Below, one piece after another: positions 51,190-60,912 of a DNA stretch of 64,000 nt. The stretch is taken from NCBI RefSeq assembly GCF_000372825.1, contig NZ_KB910516.1, positions 1,458,011 through 1,522,010 on the forward strand, written 5' to 3'. The translations under genes were made by a program, and so were the position numbers. Under the pieces are notes generated by a model. It was not told where the DNA came from, did not search any database, and was given only the letters and a program-made list of their open reading frames with translations. Origin of the DNA: Methylobacterium sp. 77. Lineage in GTDB: Bacteria > Pseudomonadota > Alphaproteobacteria > Rhizobiales > Beijerinckiaceae. How positions within the stretch are numbered: the stretch's first letter is position 1; every line of letters begins with the position of its first letter.

Positions 51190-52320
51190 ATGGATCGGAT
51201 CTTTCCCATGACCCGGGCCGCCGGGCTCGAACGCCTCGCCGCCTTCCTCGAAGAGGGAGGAGCGAGTTATGCCGCAGCCCGCAATGTCGACCTCGGGCCC
51301 GAAGCGCGTCCCACGACCTCGGTGCTGTCGCCCTACCTGCGTCGGCGCCTGATCACCGAGGCCGAGGTCGTCGCTGCGGCCGTCTCCGCCTTCGGCGACG
51401 AGGGGGCCGAGAAGTTCGTGAGTGAAGTGTTCTGGCGGACCTACTTCAAGGGCCATCTGGAGACCCATCCCACGGCCTGGACGGAGTATCTCGCGCTCGC
51501 CGCCGAGGGTCATCAGCGGCTCGCCGCCGAGGCGGGCCTTCGGCGGACCTATGCGGCGGCGGTCGAGGGGCGGAGCGGCATCGATGGCTTCGATGCCTGG
51601 GCCCGCGAACTCGTCGCGACCGGCTGGCTCCACAACCACGCACGCATGTGGTTCGCCTCGATCTGGATCTTCACCCTGCGCCTGCCCTGGGCCCTCGGGG
51701 CCGACGTCTTCATGCGCCATCTGGTCGACGGCGATCCGGCCAGTAACACGCTGTCCTGGCGCTGGGTCGCCGGCCTGCATACCCGAGGCAAGCACTACGT
51801 CGCCCGCGCCGAGAACATCCGGCGGTACACCACTGGCCGCTTCGACCCGGTCGGCCTCGACGAGTACCCCGATGCCCTCGACGAGCCGATGCCGCCGCGA
51901 GAGGTCCCGTTGCCGCCAGCCGACCACGAGCCGGCCGGCGACGTCGCGCTTCTCCTCCATCTCGACGACCTGCACCCGGAGAGCTTGCCCCTCGGCACCG
52001 CGAACGTCGTCCGCATCGGCGGCCTCGTCGCTCACGCCGATGGTGCCTCCGACCGGCTCAGGGCCGCGGACGAGGCCGCGATGGCCGATGCCCTGGCGCG
52101 AGCGGCTGCCCATTTCGGCTGCCCGGCCGGGCGTGCCGAGAACGGTTGGGCCGGCGACCTGCCGGTCCTGACCGCTTGGGCCACCATCGGCCCATCGGCA
52201 ATGGCGCTGCCGACGGGGTGCCGGCGCGTCCGGCGGGCCTGGGACGAGAAGGCATGGCCCTCGGCGACGCGCGGCTACTCCCGGATGAGGAAGGCCATCC
52301 CGCTGCTCTTGCCGGGCTGA
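51190..52320 (+). CDS. Photolyase/cryptochrome FAD-domain protein without antenna domain
   Basis: The 376-residue product matches the FAD-binding helical domain of photolyases: TSVLSPYLRRRLITEAEVVA, FVSEVFWRTYFKGHLETHPT, GFDAWARELVATGWLHNHAR, MWFASIWIFTLRLPWALGAD and LVDGDPASNTLSWRWVAGLH. The N-terminal alpha/beta domain that holds the antenna chromophore is absent; the FAD domain begins within 40 residues of the start. The last 120 residues are less conserved. It may repair DNA with FAD alone, act as a light sensor, or have another flavin role. The start is ATG 51190, or ATG 51208 just downstream. Confidence 0.85.
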   Translation: MDRIFPMTRAAGLERLAAFLEEGGASYAAARNVDLGPEARPTTSVLSPYLRRRLITEAEVVAAAVSAFGDEGAEKFVSEVFWRTYFKGHLETHPTAWTEYLALAAEGHQRLAAEAGLRRTYAAAVEGRSGIDGFDAWARELVATGWLHNHARMWFASIWIFTLRLPWALGADVFMRHLVDGDPASNTLSWRWVAGLHTRGKHYVARAENIRRYTTGRFDPVGLDEYPDALDEPMPPREVPLPPADHEPAGDVALLLHLDDLHPESLPLGTANVVRIGGLVAHADGASDRLRAADEAAMADALARAAAHFGCPAGRAENGWAGDLPVLTAWATIGPSAMALPTGCRRVRRAWDEKAWPSATRGYSRMRKAIPLLLPG

Positions 52321-52474
52321 TGTGCGGATCTGGGTCTAACAGAGCCATTGCGGCCGCCCAAGCGGCTCTCACCTCGGGACTGAACACCTAGCTCCGGGCA
52401 GGTTGTAGGCCACCGTAACACATGGAGTTGTGTCCTACGCTCTGGCAACAAGCGACAGCACTTCCCGTGACAAT

Positions 52475-52507
52475 AAAAAGCCCGCCAAGTCACTGACCGG
52501 GCGGGCT
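52475..52507 (-). terminator. Rho-independent terminator of tRNA-Lys
   Basis: Read on the minus strand, AGCCCGCC pairs with GGCGGGCT around GGTCAGTGACTT and is followed by TTTTTATTG. It lies just past the 3' end of tRNA-Lys. Confidence 0.85.
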
Positions 52508-52514
52508 AAAATGA

Positions 52515-52590
52515 TGGTGAGCGCGTTGGGGCTCGAACCCAAGACCTACAGATTAAAAGTCCGTTGCTCTACCAGCTGAGCTACGCGCTC
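52515..52590 (-). tRNA. tRNA-Lys (anticodon TTT)
   Basis: Read on the minus strand, the 76-base cloverleaf has acceptor stem GAGCGCG/CGCGCTC, D-loop AGCTCAGCTGGTAGAGC, anticodon stem ACGGA/TCTGT around CTTTTAA (anticodon TTT), T-arm TTGGGTTCGAGCCCCAA, and an encoded ACCA end. A terminator follows. Confidence 0.97.
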
Positions 52591-52675
52591 GCCTGCCCGC
52601 AACGCGATCCCGACCGGAGGTCGGGCCGACCGTTCCGGCAAGCGTGGCTCGCAATAGGGGGTTGGATCGGAGGGG

Positions 52676-53833
52676 TCAACCGGTGCTGGCGCGCTCGGCC
52701 TCGGCGCGGGCCCAGCCCTCGCGGGTCGCGTCGCAGAAATCGGCGAGGCCGCCTGCCGCGATCGCCGCGCGCATCCCCGCCATCAGGTCCTGGTAATAGG
52801 ACAGGTTGTTCCAGGTCAGCAGCATCATGCCGAGGATCTCGTCCGTCCGCACGAGGTGGTGGAGGTAGGCGCGGGAATAGTCCCTCGCGGCCGGGCAGGA
52901 CGAGGTCTCGTCGAGCGGCCTCGTATCCTCGCCGTGGCGGGCATTGCGCAGGTTGATCCGGCCGTGGCGGGTATAGGCGAGGCCGTGGCGGCCGGCGCGG
53001 GTGGGCATCACGCAGTCGAACATGTCGATCCCGCGCTGGACCGAGCGCATCAGGTCGTCGGGCGTGCCGACACCCATGAGGTAGCGGGGCTTCGAGGCCG
53101 GGAGATGCGGTTCCACCGTCTCGATCATCGCCAGCATCACGGCCTGCGGTTCGCCCACGGCGAGGCCGCCGATGGCGTAGCCCTTGAGGTCGAGATCCGC
53201 CAATGCCCTGGCGCTCTCCACCCGCAGGTCCGGCAGGTCGCCGCCCTGGACGATCCCGAACATCGCCTTGCCGGGCTGCTCGCCGAACTGGACCCGGCAG
53301 CGCTCGGCCCAGCGCAGGGACAGGCGCATGGCGCTCTCGATGGCGGCCCGCTCGGCGGGGAGCCGCACGCATTCGTCGAGCTGCATCTGGATGTCGGAGC
53401 CGAGCAGGCCCTGGATCTCGATGGAGCGCTCCGGGCTCATGTGGTGGCTCGATCCGTCCACATGCGAGCGGAAGGTGACGCCCTGCTCGTCGAGTTTCCT
53501 CAATGCCGAGAGCGACATCACCTGGAAGCCGCCGGAATCGGTGAGGATCGGGTGCGGCCAGTTCATGAACTGGTGGAGCCCGCCGAGCCGCTCCATGCGC
53601 TCGGGGCCGGGGCGCAGCATCAGGTGGTAGGTGTTGCCGAGCACCACGTCGGCGCCGAGCTCGCGGACCTGGCCGGGATACATCGCCTTGACCGTGGCCG
53701 CCGTTCCCACCGGCATGAAGGCCGGCGTGCGGATCGTTCCCCGCGGCATCGAGATGGCGCCGGTGCGGGCCTGCCCGTCGGTGGCGTCGACGCGGAAGGT
53801 GAAGTCTTTCGGAAGGGCGGCGGTGTCGGACAT
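52676..53833 (-). CDS. tgt: tRNA-guanine transglycosylase Tgt
   Basis: The 385-residue enzyme swaps guanine 34 for the queuosine precursor preQ1. Catalytic residues are visible: Asp99 in [10 protein letters not shown] and the nucleophile Asp273 in [16 protein letters not shown]. The C-terminal zinc site, CxCxxC plus His in E. coli and Zymomonas, is mostly lost here: the segment reads [17 protein letters not shown] and later LTWNNLSYY, so two cysteines and the His are replaced (S311, A316, N342) and only C313 remains. It is followed by queA 47 bases downstream in queA-tgt clusters typical of the pathway. Confidence 0.95.
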   Translation of the reverse strand: MSDTAALPKDFTFRVDATDGQARTGAISMPRGTIRTPAFMPVGTAATVKAMYPGQVRELGADVVLGNTYHLMLRPGPERMERLGGLHQFMNWPHPILTDSGGFQVMSLSALRKLDEQGVTFRSHVDGSSHHMSPERSIEIQGLLGSDIQMQLDECVRLPAERAAIESAMRLSLRWAERCRVQFGEQPGKAMFGIVQGGDLPDLRVESARALADLDLKGYAIGGLAVGEPQAVMLAMIETVEPHLPASKPRYLMGVGTPDDLMRSVQRGIDMFDCVMPTRAGRHGLAYTRHGRINLRNARHGEDTRPLDETSSCPAARDYSRAYLHHLVRTDEILGMMLLTWNNLSYYQDLMAGMRAAIAAGGLADFCDATREGWARAEAERASTG

Positions 53834-53880
53834 GGGCGCCTCTTAGCACCGGTTCCGACGCCCGGCACCCGCTGGGATCG

Positions 53881-54963
53881 TCAGGGAACCGGAAACAGCA
53901 GGCTCGAATCCCCGTACGAGTAGAAACGATAGCCGTTCGCGATCGCATGCGCATAGGCGTCGCGCATGGTCTCCAGGCCCGAGAAGGCCGAGACCAGCAT
54001 GAACAGGGTCGAGCGCGGCAGGTGGAAGTTGGTCATCAGCGCGTCCACCGCGCGGATGCGGGTGCCCGGCGTGATGAAGATCTCGGTGGGGCCGGAAAAC
54101 GCCCGGAGCCGACCATCCTCGTCGGCCGCGCTCTCCAGGAGGCGCAGCGCGGTGGTCCCCACCGCGACGATGCGGCCGCCCGCCGCCCGCGTTGCGTTGA
54201 GGGCATTCGCGGTCTCCTCGTCGAGGATGCCGATCTCGGCATGCATGCGGTGGCCGTCGGTATCGTCGGCCTTGACGGGGAGGAACGTGCCCGCGCCCAC
54301 ATGCAGCGTCACGCTGTGGCGCAGGATGCCGGCGGCGTCGATCTTCGCCAGGAGATCGTCGGAGAAATGCAGGCCCGCCGTGGGGGCGGCGACCGCGCCG
54401 GCCTGGCGGGCGTAGACCGTCTGGTAATCCACCGCGTCCTGCGCGTCGGTGGCGCGCTTGCCCGCGATGTAGGGCGGCAGGGGCAATTCGCCGGCCAGCG
54501 CGATGGCCTCGTCGAGGGCGGGGCCGGAGAGGTCGAAGCGCAGGACGATCTCGCCACCCTCCCCTTTCTCCGTGATCGTGGCGTCGAGGAGGCCGAGGGC
54601 GCAGGCCGCGCCCTCCCCGCTCCGTCCGAAGCTCACCCTGTCCTCGACGGCGAGGCGCTTGCCGGGCCGGGCGAAGGCGCGCCAGCGGTCGGACGCCTCG
54701 CGCAGGTGCAGCATCGCCTCCATCCGCAGGCCGGGTGAGCCGGGGCGGTGGCGGATGCCGTGGAGGCGGGCGGGGATCACGCGGGTGTCGTTGAAGACGA
54801 GGGCGTCGCCCGGCCGCAGCAGGTCGGCGAGATCGCGCACCGCGCGGTCTTCCAGGGCTTCGCCGGGACGCACCAGCAGCAATCGCCCGGCATCGCGGGG
54901 CTGGGGCGGCCGGAGGGCGATGCTCGCCTCGGGCAGATCGAAATCGAAGAGGTCGACGCGCAT
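53881..54963 (-). CDS. queA: S-adenosylmethionine:tRNA ribosyltransferase-isomerase QueA
   Basis: The 360-residue enzyme starts at ATG 54963 ([20 protein letters not shown]). QueA marks are [58 protein letters not shown] and [20 protein letters not shown], and the terminal [12 protein letters not shown]. It transfers the ribose of SAM to preQ1 in tRNA, the step after Tgt. It lies upstream of tgt on the same strand with 47 bases between, likely one operon. The frame is open upstream but that extension lacks homology. Confidence 0.95.
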   Translation of the reverse strand: MRVDLFDFDLPEASIALRPPQPRDAGRLLLVRPGEALEDRAVRDLADLLRPGDALVFNDTRVIPARLHGIRHRPGSPGLRMEAMLHLREASDRWRAFARPGKRLAVEDRVSFGRSGEGAACALGLLDATITEKGEGGEIVLRFDLSGPALDEAIALAGELPLPPYIAGKRATDAQDAVDYQTVYARQAGAVAAPTAGLHFSDDLLAKIDAAGILRHSVTLHVGAGTFLPVKADDTDGHRMHAEIGILDEETANALNATRAAGGRIVAVGTTALRLLESAADEDGRLRAFSGPTEIFITPGTRIRAVDALMTNFHLPRSTLFMLVSAFSGLETMRDAYAHAIANGYRFYSYGDSSLLFPVP

Positions 54964-55230
54964 CGGGCGCCAACAGCACGGTTCCGGCCCTGGGATCAAT
55001 GGCCCACCCGCACGGCCTTGGCCGGAGCCGGTTCGGTCGGAGCGGATCGTGACGGGTCGTGACACCGGACCGGTGGCGCGAAGGGGCCGAACTGTGCTGG
55101 GCCGCAACCGTCGCGCTCGTTCCCTCTTCAATGACACAAGTCGAACATTGTCCAAGCCGAAAACAACCTTGACCACACGCTGGATGATCGGCGAGGTGTT
55201 CGGCCAATTTAGGTAGATTCGGTTCGTGCG

Positions 55231-55488
55231 ATGACTGAAAATCTCAAGGCCGATGCGGCCAAGAACAAGATACCCCGGCGCCGGATCACGCTGGATTCGC
55301 AGCTGATGTCCTATTGGGACCGCGAGGCCCGGCGTCTCGATACCCTGGCGGCCAATGCCCGCTGGGGCTGGATGGCCCGGACCTACACGCGCAAGGCCGA
55401 GCGGGCGCGAGCCCAGGGTGCCCGCAGCTTCGCGCGCGAGGCGGATCGCGGGATCGGCACCGTGCCGGAGGGCGAGAGCGAGACATAG
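55231..55488 (+). CDS. Small hypothetical protein
   Basis: The 85-residue basic protein starts at ATG 55231 ([20 protein letters not shown]) and is helical in the middle ([40 protein letters not shown]). It has no signal peptide or membrane segment. Composition and codon use fit a real gene. It stands alone between queA (divergent) and the CDF transporter (136 bases downstream on the same strand). No family recognised. Confidence 0.65.
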   Translation: MTENLKADAAKNKIPRRRITLDSQLMSYWDREARRLDTLAANARWGWMARTYTRKAERARAQGARSFAREADRGIGTVPEGESET

Positions 55489-55623
55489 CCGCGACTAAAC
55501 CCTTCACCGGCGGGTTCAACCTTTGCCGTGGCCTTGTCGGCGCCGATGATCGTATGGGCGGGGCTGCCTCGCGCCTCGCCTTGCCCCGTCATCGATCGGG
55601 CCCGTCACGGATTCGCACCAGAG

Positions 55624-56511
55624 ATGGACCGCACCCAGAAAGCCGCCCTCGCGAGCGCCGGAATCGGCACCGTCGTGATGGCGCTGAAATTCGCCGCCTA
55701 CTGGCTCACCGGCAGCCTCGCGCTCTATTCGGACGCGCTGGAGAGCATCATCAACGTGGCGGCGGCGGCCTTCGCCTTCATCGCCCTGCGCGTGGCCGCG
55801 GCGCCCGCCGATGACGACCACCCGTTCGGCCACCACAAGGCCGAGTATTTCTCGGCCGTGATCGAGGGCGCCCTGATCATCGTGGCCGCCATCCTGATCC
55901 TGCGCGAATCGTATCACGGCCTCCTCGACCCGAAGCCCCTCGATGCGCCGATGCTGGGCCTTGCCGTCAATGCGGTCGGCACGGCGATCAACGGGGCCTG
56001 GGCGATGGTGCTTCTCGGCCGCGGCAAGGCCTGGCGTTCGCCCGCCCTGGTCGCCGATGCCCGCCACGTGATGGCGGACGTGGTCACCTCGGGCGGGGTG
56101 ATCGCCGGCGTCGCGCTGGTGGCGCTGACCGGAACCCTGATCCTCGATCCGCTCATCGCCGGCCTCGTCGCCCTGAACATCCTGTGGTCGGGCTGGACCA
56201 TGGTGCGCGATTCGGTGAGCGGCCTCCTCGACAAGGCCGCCCCGGCGGAGATGGTGGCGAAGATCCGGACCCTGATCTCGGACCACGGCGAGGGCGCGCT
56301 GGAAGCGCACGACGTGCGCACGCGGCATGCCGGACAGGCGACCTTCATCGACTTCCACCTCGTCGTGCCCGGCGAGATGACGGTGAAGGATTCGCACGAC
56401 ATCTGCGACCGGCTGGAGAGCGCCATCGAGGGCGCCATCGAGGGCGCCGTCGTCGTCATCCACGTGGAGCCGGCCGAGCACGCCAAGGGACGTGGCGTGC
56501 CGGTCGTTTGA
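55624..56511 (+). CDS. Cation diffusion facilitator (CDF) metal exporter
   Basis: Starting at ATG 55624, the 295-residue protein has the CDF layout: six membrane helices with LYSDALESIINVAAAAFAFI and DARHVMADVVTSGGVIAG, which supply the intramembrane metal site (D in the YSDALES motif, H/D in HVMAD). A C-terminal cytoplasmic domain follows (THAGQ-like DVRTRHAGQATFIDFHLVVP). The DDDHPFGHHKAEYFSAVIEG loop is typical of the FieF/Zn-Fe exporters. It exports Zn2+, Fe2+ or related cations. The start was chosen for homology, as the upstream extension is not conserved. Confidence 0.92.
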   Translation: MDRTQKAALASAGIGTVVMALKFAAYWLTGSLALYSDALESIINVAAAAFAFIALRVAAAPADDDHPFGHHKAEYFSAVIEGALIIVAAILILRESYHGLLDPKPLDAPMLGLAVNAVGTAINGAWAMVLLGRGKAWRSPALVADARHVMADVVTSGGVIAGVALVALTGTLILDPLIAGLVALNILWSGWTMVRDSVSGLLDKAAPAEMVAKIRTLISDHGEGALEAHDVRTRHAGQATFIDFHLVVPGEMTVKDSHDICDRLESAIEGAIEGAVVVIHVEPAEHAKGRGVPVV

Positions 56512-56628
56512 GGCGACCGGAGCCGCGCGCGGTCGTCCGCCTGTCATCCATCCCCTCTAGCGTCCGCCACGCTTCGAGGAATCGACGTCCGCCATCCGGC
56601 CGACGTTCACGGATCGGGATGAGACAGC

Positions 56629-58437
56629 ATGACCGCCTATTCGGTTGCCGCCGGCACGACACAATCCGCCCGGCTGACATTGGCGGCTGCCGATACGCTC
56701 CAGGTCGACGGCACGCTCTCGGTGTTAGGCAACACGCAGTCGGTGCGCTTCACGACCGCCCCGGACGGCGCAGAGATCCGCAATGACGGCCTGATCGAGA
56801 ACACCGCCTCGGGCGGCCGCGCCATCCGCTTCGAGAGCGGCGTCGGCGCGACGCTGAGCGCAACCCTGGACAATGGCGGCGATATCCTGTCCGTCGACGA
56901 CGCCGTGCAGATCCAGGCGGGGAGCGTCGCTGCCGGCACCCTGACGATCACCAATGCGGCCGGTTCCAGCATCGTCTCCAACCAGGGCCAGGCGCTCGAC
57001 CTCGCCTCGACCACGGGCGACTTCCTGGCCGATATCGACAATGACGGATCGCTGCTGTCGCTCGTCTCCGACGGCCTGCGCATCGGCGCCACGCTCGATC
57101 TCGGCAATGCCGGCACGATCCAGGGCGGCTCCGCGTCCGGCTATGTCCAAGGCGCCGACGGCATCCAGTTGGAAGACAACGCGAGCGGGACGATCCGCAA
57201 CATGGGGGGCGGCGCCATCCTCGGCGACCGTCACGGCATCAACATGGGCGAGGGCAGCCTCGCCACGGTGACGAACGAAGCCGGGGCCAGCATCATCGGC
57301 GGCAACGGTTCGGGCATCGGCTCGGACGGCACCGCGACCGTCGTCAATTATGGAATCATCACGGGGTCCTTCGCGGATGCGGCCGGCTCCGACGTCAACG
57401 GATCGACGCCGGGGGTCGAGGATGGCGGCGGGCCGGACGGCGTCAACGACGGCGACGGCGACGGAATCGACATCGATTTCCGGGCGACGATCGAGAACCA
57501 CGGCGTCATCCGCGGCCTGGGTGCCGGCGGGACCGGCTCGGACGGGTTGCCCAACACCGCCGAAGGCATCGCGGCGGGCGGCGGCGAGATCACGAATGTC
57601 TCCGGTGCGCGCATCTACGGCGCCGGCCTCGGCATCCTGATCGACGACAGTTCGCAGGGGAACGCGCCGTTCCTGACGACGATCGAGAATGCGGGGCTCA
57701 TCCAGGGCGGATCGGGCATCGCCATCAAGATCGTCAGCGAACTCGACGACACGATCGTCAATTCGGGCCGCATCCTGAGCGGCGGCGGCACGGCCATCCA
57801 GTTCGGGTCCGGCGACAACACGCTCGGTCTCGAGACCGGCTCGTCCATCCGCGGCACGAGTCTGGGCGGCGACGGCACCGATACCCTGGACTACTCGGAT
57901 TACGGCTCCTCGGCGCGCGTTCTCCTCGACGGCGGCAGGGCCACGGGGACGGGCGGAATCTCCGGCTTCGAGATCGTGAAAGGCTCGGCTTTCGCGGATT
58001 CCGTCAGGGGCGATGCGGGCGAGAACCAGGTCCTCGGCGGTGCCGGCGACGACCGGCTGTTCGGCGGCGGTGGCGACGACACCCTGACCGGCGGTGCAGG
58101 GACGGACGTGCTGCGCGGCGATGGCGGCGCCGACAGCTTCGTCTTCGATGTCCTCCCACCCGCCGGCGAGAAGGACCGGATCGTCGATTTCAGCCATGGC
58201 GAGGATACCCTCGCCTTCGATTCGAGCACCTTCACGGCTTTGTCCGGCGGCACCCTGTCGAACGATGCCTTCGCCCTCGGCACCGCGACCACGGTCGACC
58301 AGCGCATCATCTACGACAGCGCCAAGGGCAATCTCTCCTACGATGCCGACGGTTCGGGCACGGCCCACGAGGCCGTTCTGATCGCGACGCTCCTCGGCAA
58401 GCCGGTGCTCGCAGCTTCGGACGTGCTGGTGGTGTGA
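56629..58437 (+). CDS. Secreted RTX-type calcium-binding protein with beta-solenoid repeats
   Basis: The 602-residue protein has no Sec signal peptide. Residues 1-430 are a repetitive, probable beta-solenoid part with units such as AEIRNDGLIENTASGGRAIR, ATLDLGNAGTIQGGS and TTIENAGLIQGGSGIAIKIV, resembling autotransporter passenger repeats. Residues 430-520 contain RTX nonapeptides (GGAGDDRLFGGGGDDTLTGG, TDVLRGDGGADSF). The C-terminus (DRIVDFSHGEDTLAFDSS, YDADGSGTAHEAVLIATL) is the usual type I secretion end. It likely is secreted and binds calcium outside the cell; secretion genes are not nearby. Confidence 0.9.
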   Translation: MTAYSVAAGTTQSARLTLAAADTLQVDGTLSVLGNTQSVRFTTAPDGAEIRNDGLIENTASGGRAIRFESGVGATLSATLDNGGDILSVDDAVQIQAGSVAAGTLTITNAAGSSIVSNQGQALDLASTTGDFLADIDNDGSLLSLVSDGLRIGATLDLGNAGTIQGGSASGYVQGADGIQLEDNASGTIRNMGGGAILGDRHGINMGEGSLATVTNEAGASIIGGNGSGIGSDGTATVVNYGIITGSFADAAGSDVNGSTPGVEDGGGPDGVNDGDGDGIDIDFRATIENHGVIRGLGAGGTGSDGLPNTAEGIAAGGGEITNVSGARIYGAGLGILIDDSSQGNAPFLTTIENAGLIQGGSGIAIKIVSELDDTIVNSGRILSGGGTAIQFGSGDNTLGLETGSSIRGTSLGGDGTDTLDYSDYGSSARVLLDGGRATGTGGISGFEIVKGSAFADSVRGDAGENQVLGGAGDDRLFGGGGDDTLTGGAGTDVLRGDGGADSFVFDVLPPAGEKDRIVDFSHGEDTLAFDSSTFTALSGGTLSNDAFALGTATTVDQRIIYDSAKGNLSYDADGSGTAHEAVLIATLLGKPVLAASDVLVV

Positions 58438-58529
58438 ATCCTGGCGAGGTCGGTTCGGTCGAGGCCGGTGTGGTCCCGTGATCGATGCAGGCGCCGGTGC
58501 CTCGATCCGCGCGATTCCCGATCCGTGGT

Positions 58530-59708
58530 TCAGGCGCCGATCGTTCTCGCGTCGACAGGGGCCTGCGCCATCGTCCTGCGCCGCCGGGCACCGCGACGCA
58601 GGCCGTAGAGGACGAGGCCGGTGACCGCGAAGAGCGGCATCGACAGGGCGGCAGTGAAGAACAGGAACGCGACGATCCCGCCGAAGAAGCGTCCGCGATG
58701 CACTTCCAGCATGTTCTCGGCCATCTGGCGGCCGAGGGGCTTGTCCGCGAAACGGGCCTGCGAGAGGCGGGCGCCGGTCACGGGGTCGAACGTCATCTCG
58801 TCGCGCGCTTTCGGCAGGTCCGAGGCGGTGGCGAGGAAGCGGATGCGGATCGTCGCGAGGTCCGGCCCCGGAAGCGCGATGAGGGCCATATGGGCGCCGG
58901 CCCCCTCCCCGGCGCTGAAGGCCGCCCAGGCCGCGTCGAGGGCCGTGGCGCTCGCCTGTGCGGCGGGGCTCGGGGGGCGGCCCGGCTTGGCGGCGCGGAT
59001 CTCGCCCGTGAGCAGCCAGGTCGCGGCGGTCCTGTAGGCGTCGTAGGACCACCACAACCCGGTCAGGGCGATGGCGGCGTAGAGCGGCAGGAGCCAGGTC
59101 CCGGCGATGCCGTGCAGAGACCACCAGCGCGGCCGGCCGGGCCGCTTGAGGGAGGGTTTCAGCCAGATCCGCCAGGAGTGGATCCTGGGCCAGCGCAGGG
59201 TGAGCCCCGTCGCCAGGAGCACGAGCAGGGCGATGGTGCAAAGACCGGTGATGCTGCGGCCCCAGCCCTTGCCGTCACCCGGCAGGAGCAGCCAGCGATG
59301 CAGCTTGCGAATGGTGGCGAAGGCGTCCTCGAGCCGCATCTCGCCGAGTTCCCGCCCATCGACGGGGTCGAGATAGACCGTGGGCGGCCTCGCCTCCAGC
59401 TTGGGATCGCTGACGAAGCGGATGCGCGGGCTCCGCTCGGGATCGCCCCAGAGCGTGAGGGAATTGATCGTGAGGCCCGGCCGCTGCGCCTCGATCCGCG
59501 CCTTCAGGGCGGAGGGCGACAGGCGGGGGGCGGGGCTCACGGTGACGAAGGCGCGGTCGACATTCGCCCATTCCGTCACCGCCTCCTCGTAGCTCAGCAA
59601 TGCGCCGGTCACGCCGACGAGGGCCAGGACGAGACCGGCCGTGAGGCCGAGCAGCCAATGGACGCGGAACAGGACGGTGCGGACGGTCATGGTGGTGCGG
59701 ACGATCAT
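58530..59708 (-). CDS. PepSY-associated membrane protein
   Basis: The 392-residue protein has four hydrophobic segments: VHWLLGLTAGLVLALVGVTG near the start, LCTIALLVLLATGLTLRWP, IAGTWLLPLYAAIALTGLWW and the final FFTAALSMPLFAVTGLVLYG. Between them are PepSY-like periplasmic parts (PSALKARIEAQRPGLTINSL). Conserved histidines in the helices (FRVHWL, KLHRWLLLPG, WWSLHGIAG, MLEVHRGRFF) suggest haem or iron binding, as in iron-reductase-like PepSY_TM proteins. These are often linked to siderophore uptake, but no TonB receptor is adjacent. Alternative start ATG 59690. Confidence 0.88.
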   Translation of the reverse strand: MIVRTTMTVRTVLFRVHWLLGLTAGLVLALVGVTGALLSYEEAVTEWANVDRAFVTVSPAPRLSPSALKARIEAQRPGLTINSLTLWGDPERSPRIRFVSDPKLEARPPTVYLDPVDGRELGEMRLEDAFATIRKLHRWLLLPGDGKGWGRSITGLCTIALLVLLATGLTLRWPRIHSWRIWLKPSLKRPGRPRWWSLHGIAGTWLLPLYAAIALTGLWWSYDAYRTAATWLLTGEIRAAKPGRPPSPAAQASATALDAAWAAFSAGEGAGAHMALIALPGPDLATIRIRFLATASDLPKARDEMTFDPVTGARLSQARFADKPLGRQMAENMLEVHRGRFFGGIVAFLFFTAALSMPLFAVTGLVLYGLRRGARRRRTMAQAPVDARTIGA

Positions 59709-59812
59709 GGCGGCGCCCTACCAGACCGGTCGTGCCGTGACGATTGTCGGAAACGGCATGGCCTCATGTCATCACGACACGTCGGCGCGCGCCATGTGCG
59801 TCGCGCCGGCGA

Positions 59813-60538
59813 TCACGCCTCGGCCTCGGTCTCCCCGAAGATCGCCTCGAACGAGGCACGCAGTGCCATGTCCACCTCCGGCAGGGTGACGATCTGGCCG
59901 AGATCGACGAGGCTCGTCACCCCGTGGCCGCTGATGCCGCAGGGCACGATGCCGGTGAAATGAGACAGGTCGGGTTCGACGTTGAGGCTGATGCCGTGGA
60001 AGCTCACCCAGCGCCGCACGCGGATGCCGATCGCCGCGATCTTGTCCTCCACACCCTCCCCCTTCTCGGGCCGGCGCACCCAGACGCCGACACGATCCTC
60101 GCGCCGCTCGCCGCGCACGTTGAAGGCACTGAGCGTGGCGATGATCCAGGCCTCCAGGGCGGAGACGTAGGCGCGCAGGTCCGGTCTGCGCCGGTTGAGG
60201 TCGAGCATCACATAGGCCACCCGCTGGCCCGGCCCATGATAGGTATATTGCCCGCCCCGTCCCGTGGCATGGACCGGGAAACGGTCCGGCTCGACGAGGT
60301 CGGCCGCCTTCGCCGAGGTTCCCGCGGTGTAGAGCGGCGGGTGTTCGAGCAGCCAGACCATCTCCGGAGCCTTCCCGCTCGCGATCCCGGCGGCATGCGC
60401 CTCCATCGCGGCGACGGCCTCGTCGTAGGGGACGGGCGTGTCACTGATCCGCCACAGGACCGGCCTTGTGCCGGACCTCGGCCGGAAATCGACCGTCGAA
60501 ACGGAGAGACGGTCGGTGACGGCGGGGTCGTTTACCAA
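59813..60538 (-). CDS. lipB: Octanoyl-[acyl-carrier-protein]:protein transferase LipB
   Basis: The 241-residue enzyme moves octanoate from ACP to lipoyl domains. The LipB signature [20 protein letters not shown] is present, with the catalytic Lys in [19 protein letters not shown] and the catalytic Cys in [17 protein letters not shown]. It is divergent from fliN with 68 bases between starts. An N-terminal extension of about 25 residues precedes the conserved part. Confidence 0.95.
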   Translation of the reverse strand: MVNDPAVTDRLSVSTVDFRPRSGTRPVLWRISDTPVPYDEAVAAMEAHAAGIASGKAPEMVWLLEHPPLYTAGTSAKAADLVEPDRFPVHATGRGGQYTYHGPGQRVAYVMLDLNRRRPDLRAYVSALEAWIIATLSAFNVRGERREDRVGVWVRRPEKGEGVEDKIAAIGIRVRRWVSFHGISLNVEPDLSHFTGIVPCGISGHGVTSLVDLGQIVTLPEVDMALRASFEAIFGETEAEA

Positions 60539-60606
60539 GGCTTCACCTTATTTCAGGAACACTCCGCCGATGCAGGCCCCGGACGGGTCGAAGGAGTTCG
60601 TGGCGC

Positions 60607-60912
60607 GTGGCGGTTCTCGAAGACCTGAAGGTCGATCTCTCGGTGGTGCTCGGGCGCAGCCACATGCCGCTCCACATGCTGCTGCGCATGGGACGCGGTG
60701 CCGTGATCGAACTCGAATCCACCGAGACCGATATGGTCGAGATTCTCGCCAACGACCACCCGATCGCGCGTGGCCAGATCGTGGTGACCGGAAACCGGAT
60801 CTCGGTGGAGATCACCGAGCTGATCCGCAAGGCGGAAGTCGTGCGCATTCCCGGCGTCACCATCGGCGACGGCGCCGTTCCGATCCTCGACGGGCCGGTC
60901 GATCTCATCTGA
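60607..60912 (+). CDS. fliN: FliN-type flagellar motor switch protein
   Basis: The frame begins at GTG 60607 and encodes 101 residues, essentially one SpoA domain: LKVDLSVVLGRSHMPLHMLL, GRGAVIELESTETDMVEILA, NDHPIARGQIVVTGNRISVE and ITELIR. FliN builds the C-ring of the flagellar motor and docks export substrates. No other flagellar gene lies in the window; it stands between lipB and tRNA-Leu. It may be a second, dispersed FliN. An in-frame start further upstream is possible but lacks homology. Confidence 0.9.
   Translation: MAVLEDLKVDLSVVLGRSHMPLHMLLRMGRGAVIELESTETDMVEILANDHPIARGQIVVTGNRISVEITELIRKAEVVRIPGVTIGDGAVPILDGPVDLI

Noticed and set aside
56725..59241. 838-codon minus-strand frame across the RTX gene and the PepSY gene
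   Set aside because: Low-complexity shadow; it overlaps two well-supported genes in other frames.
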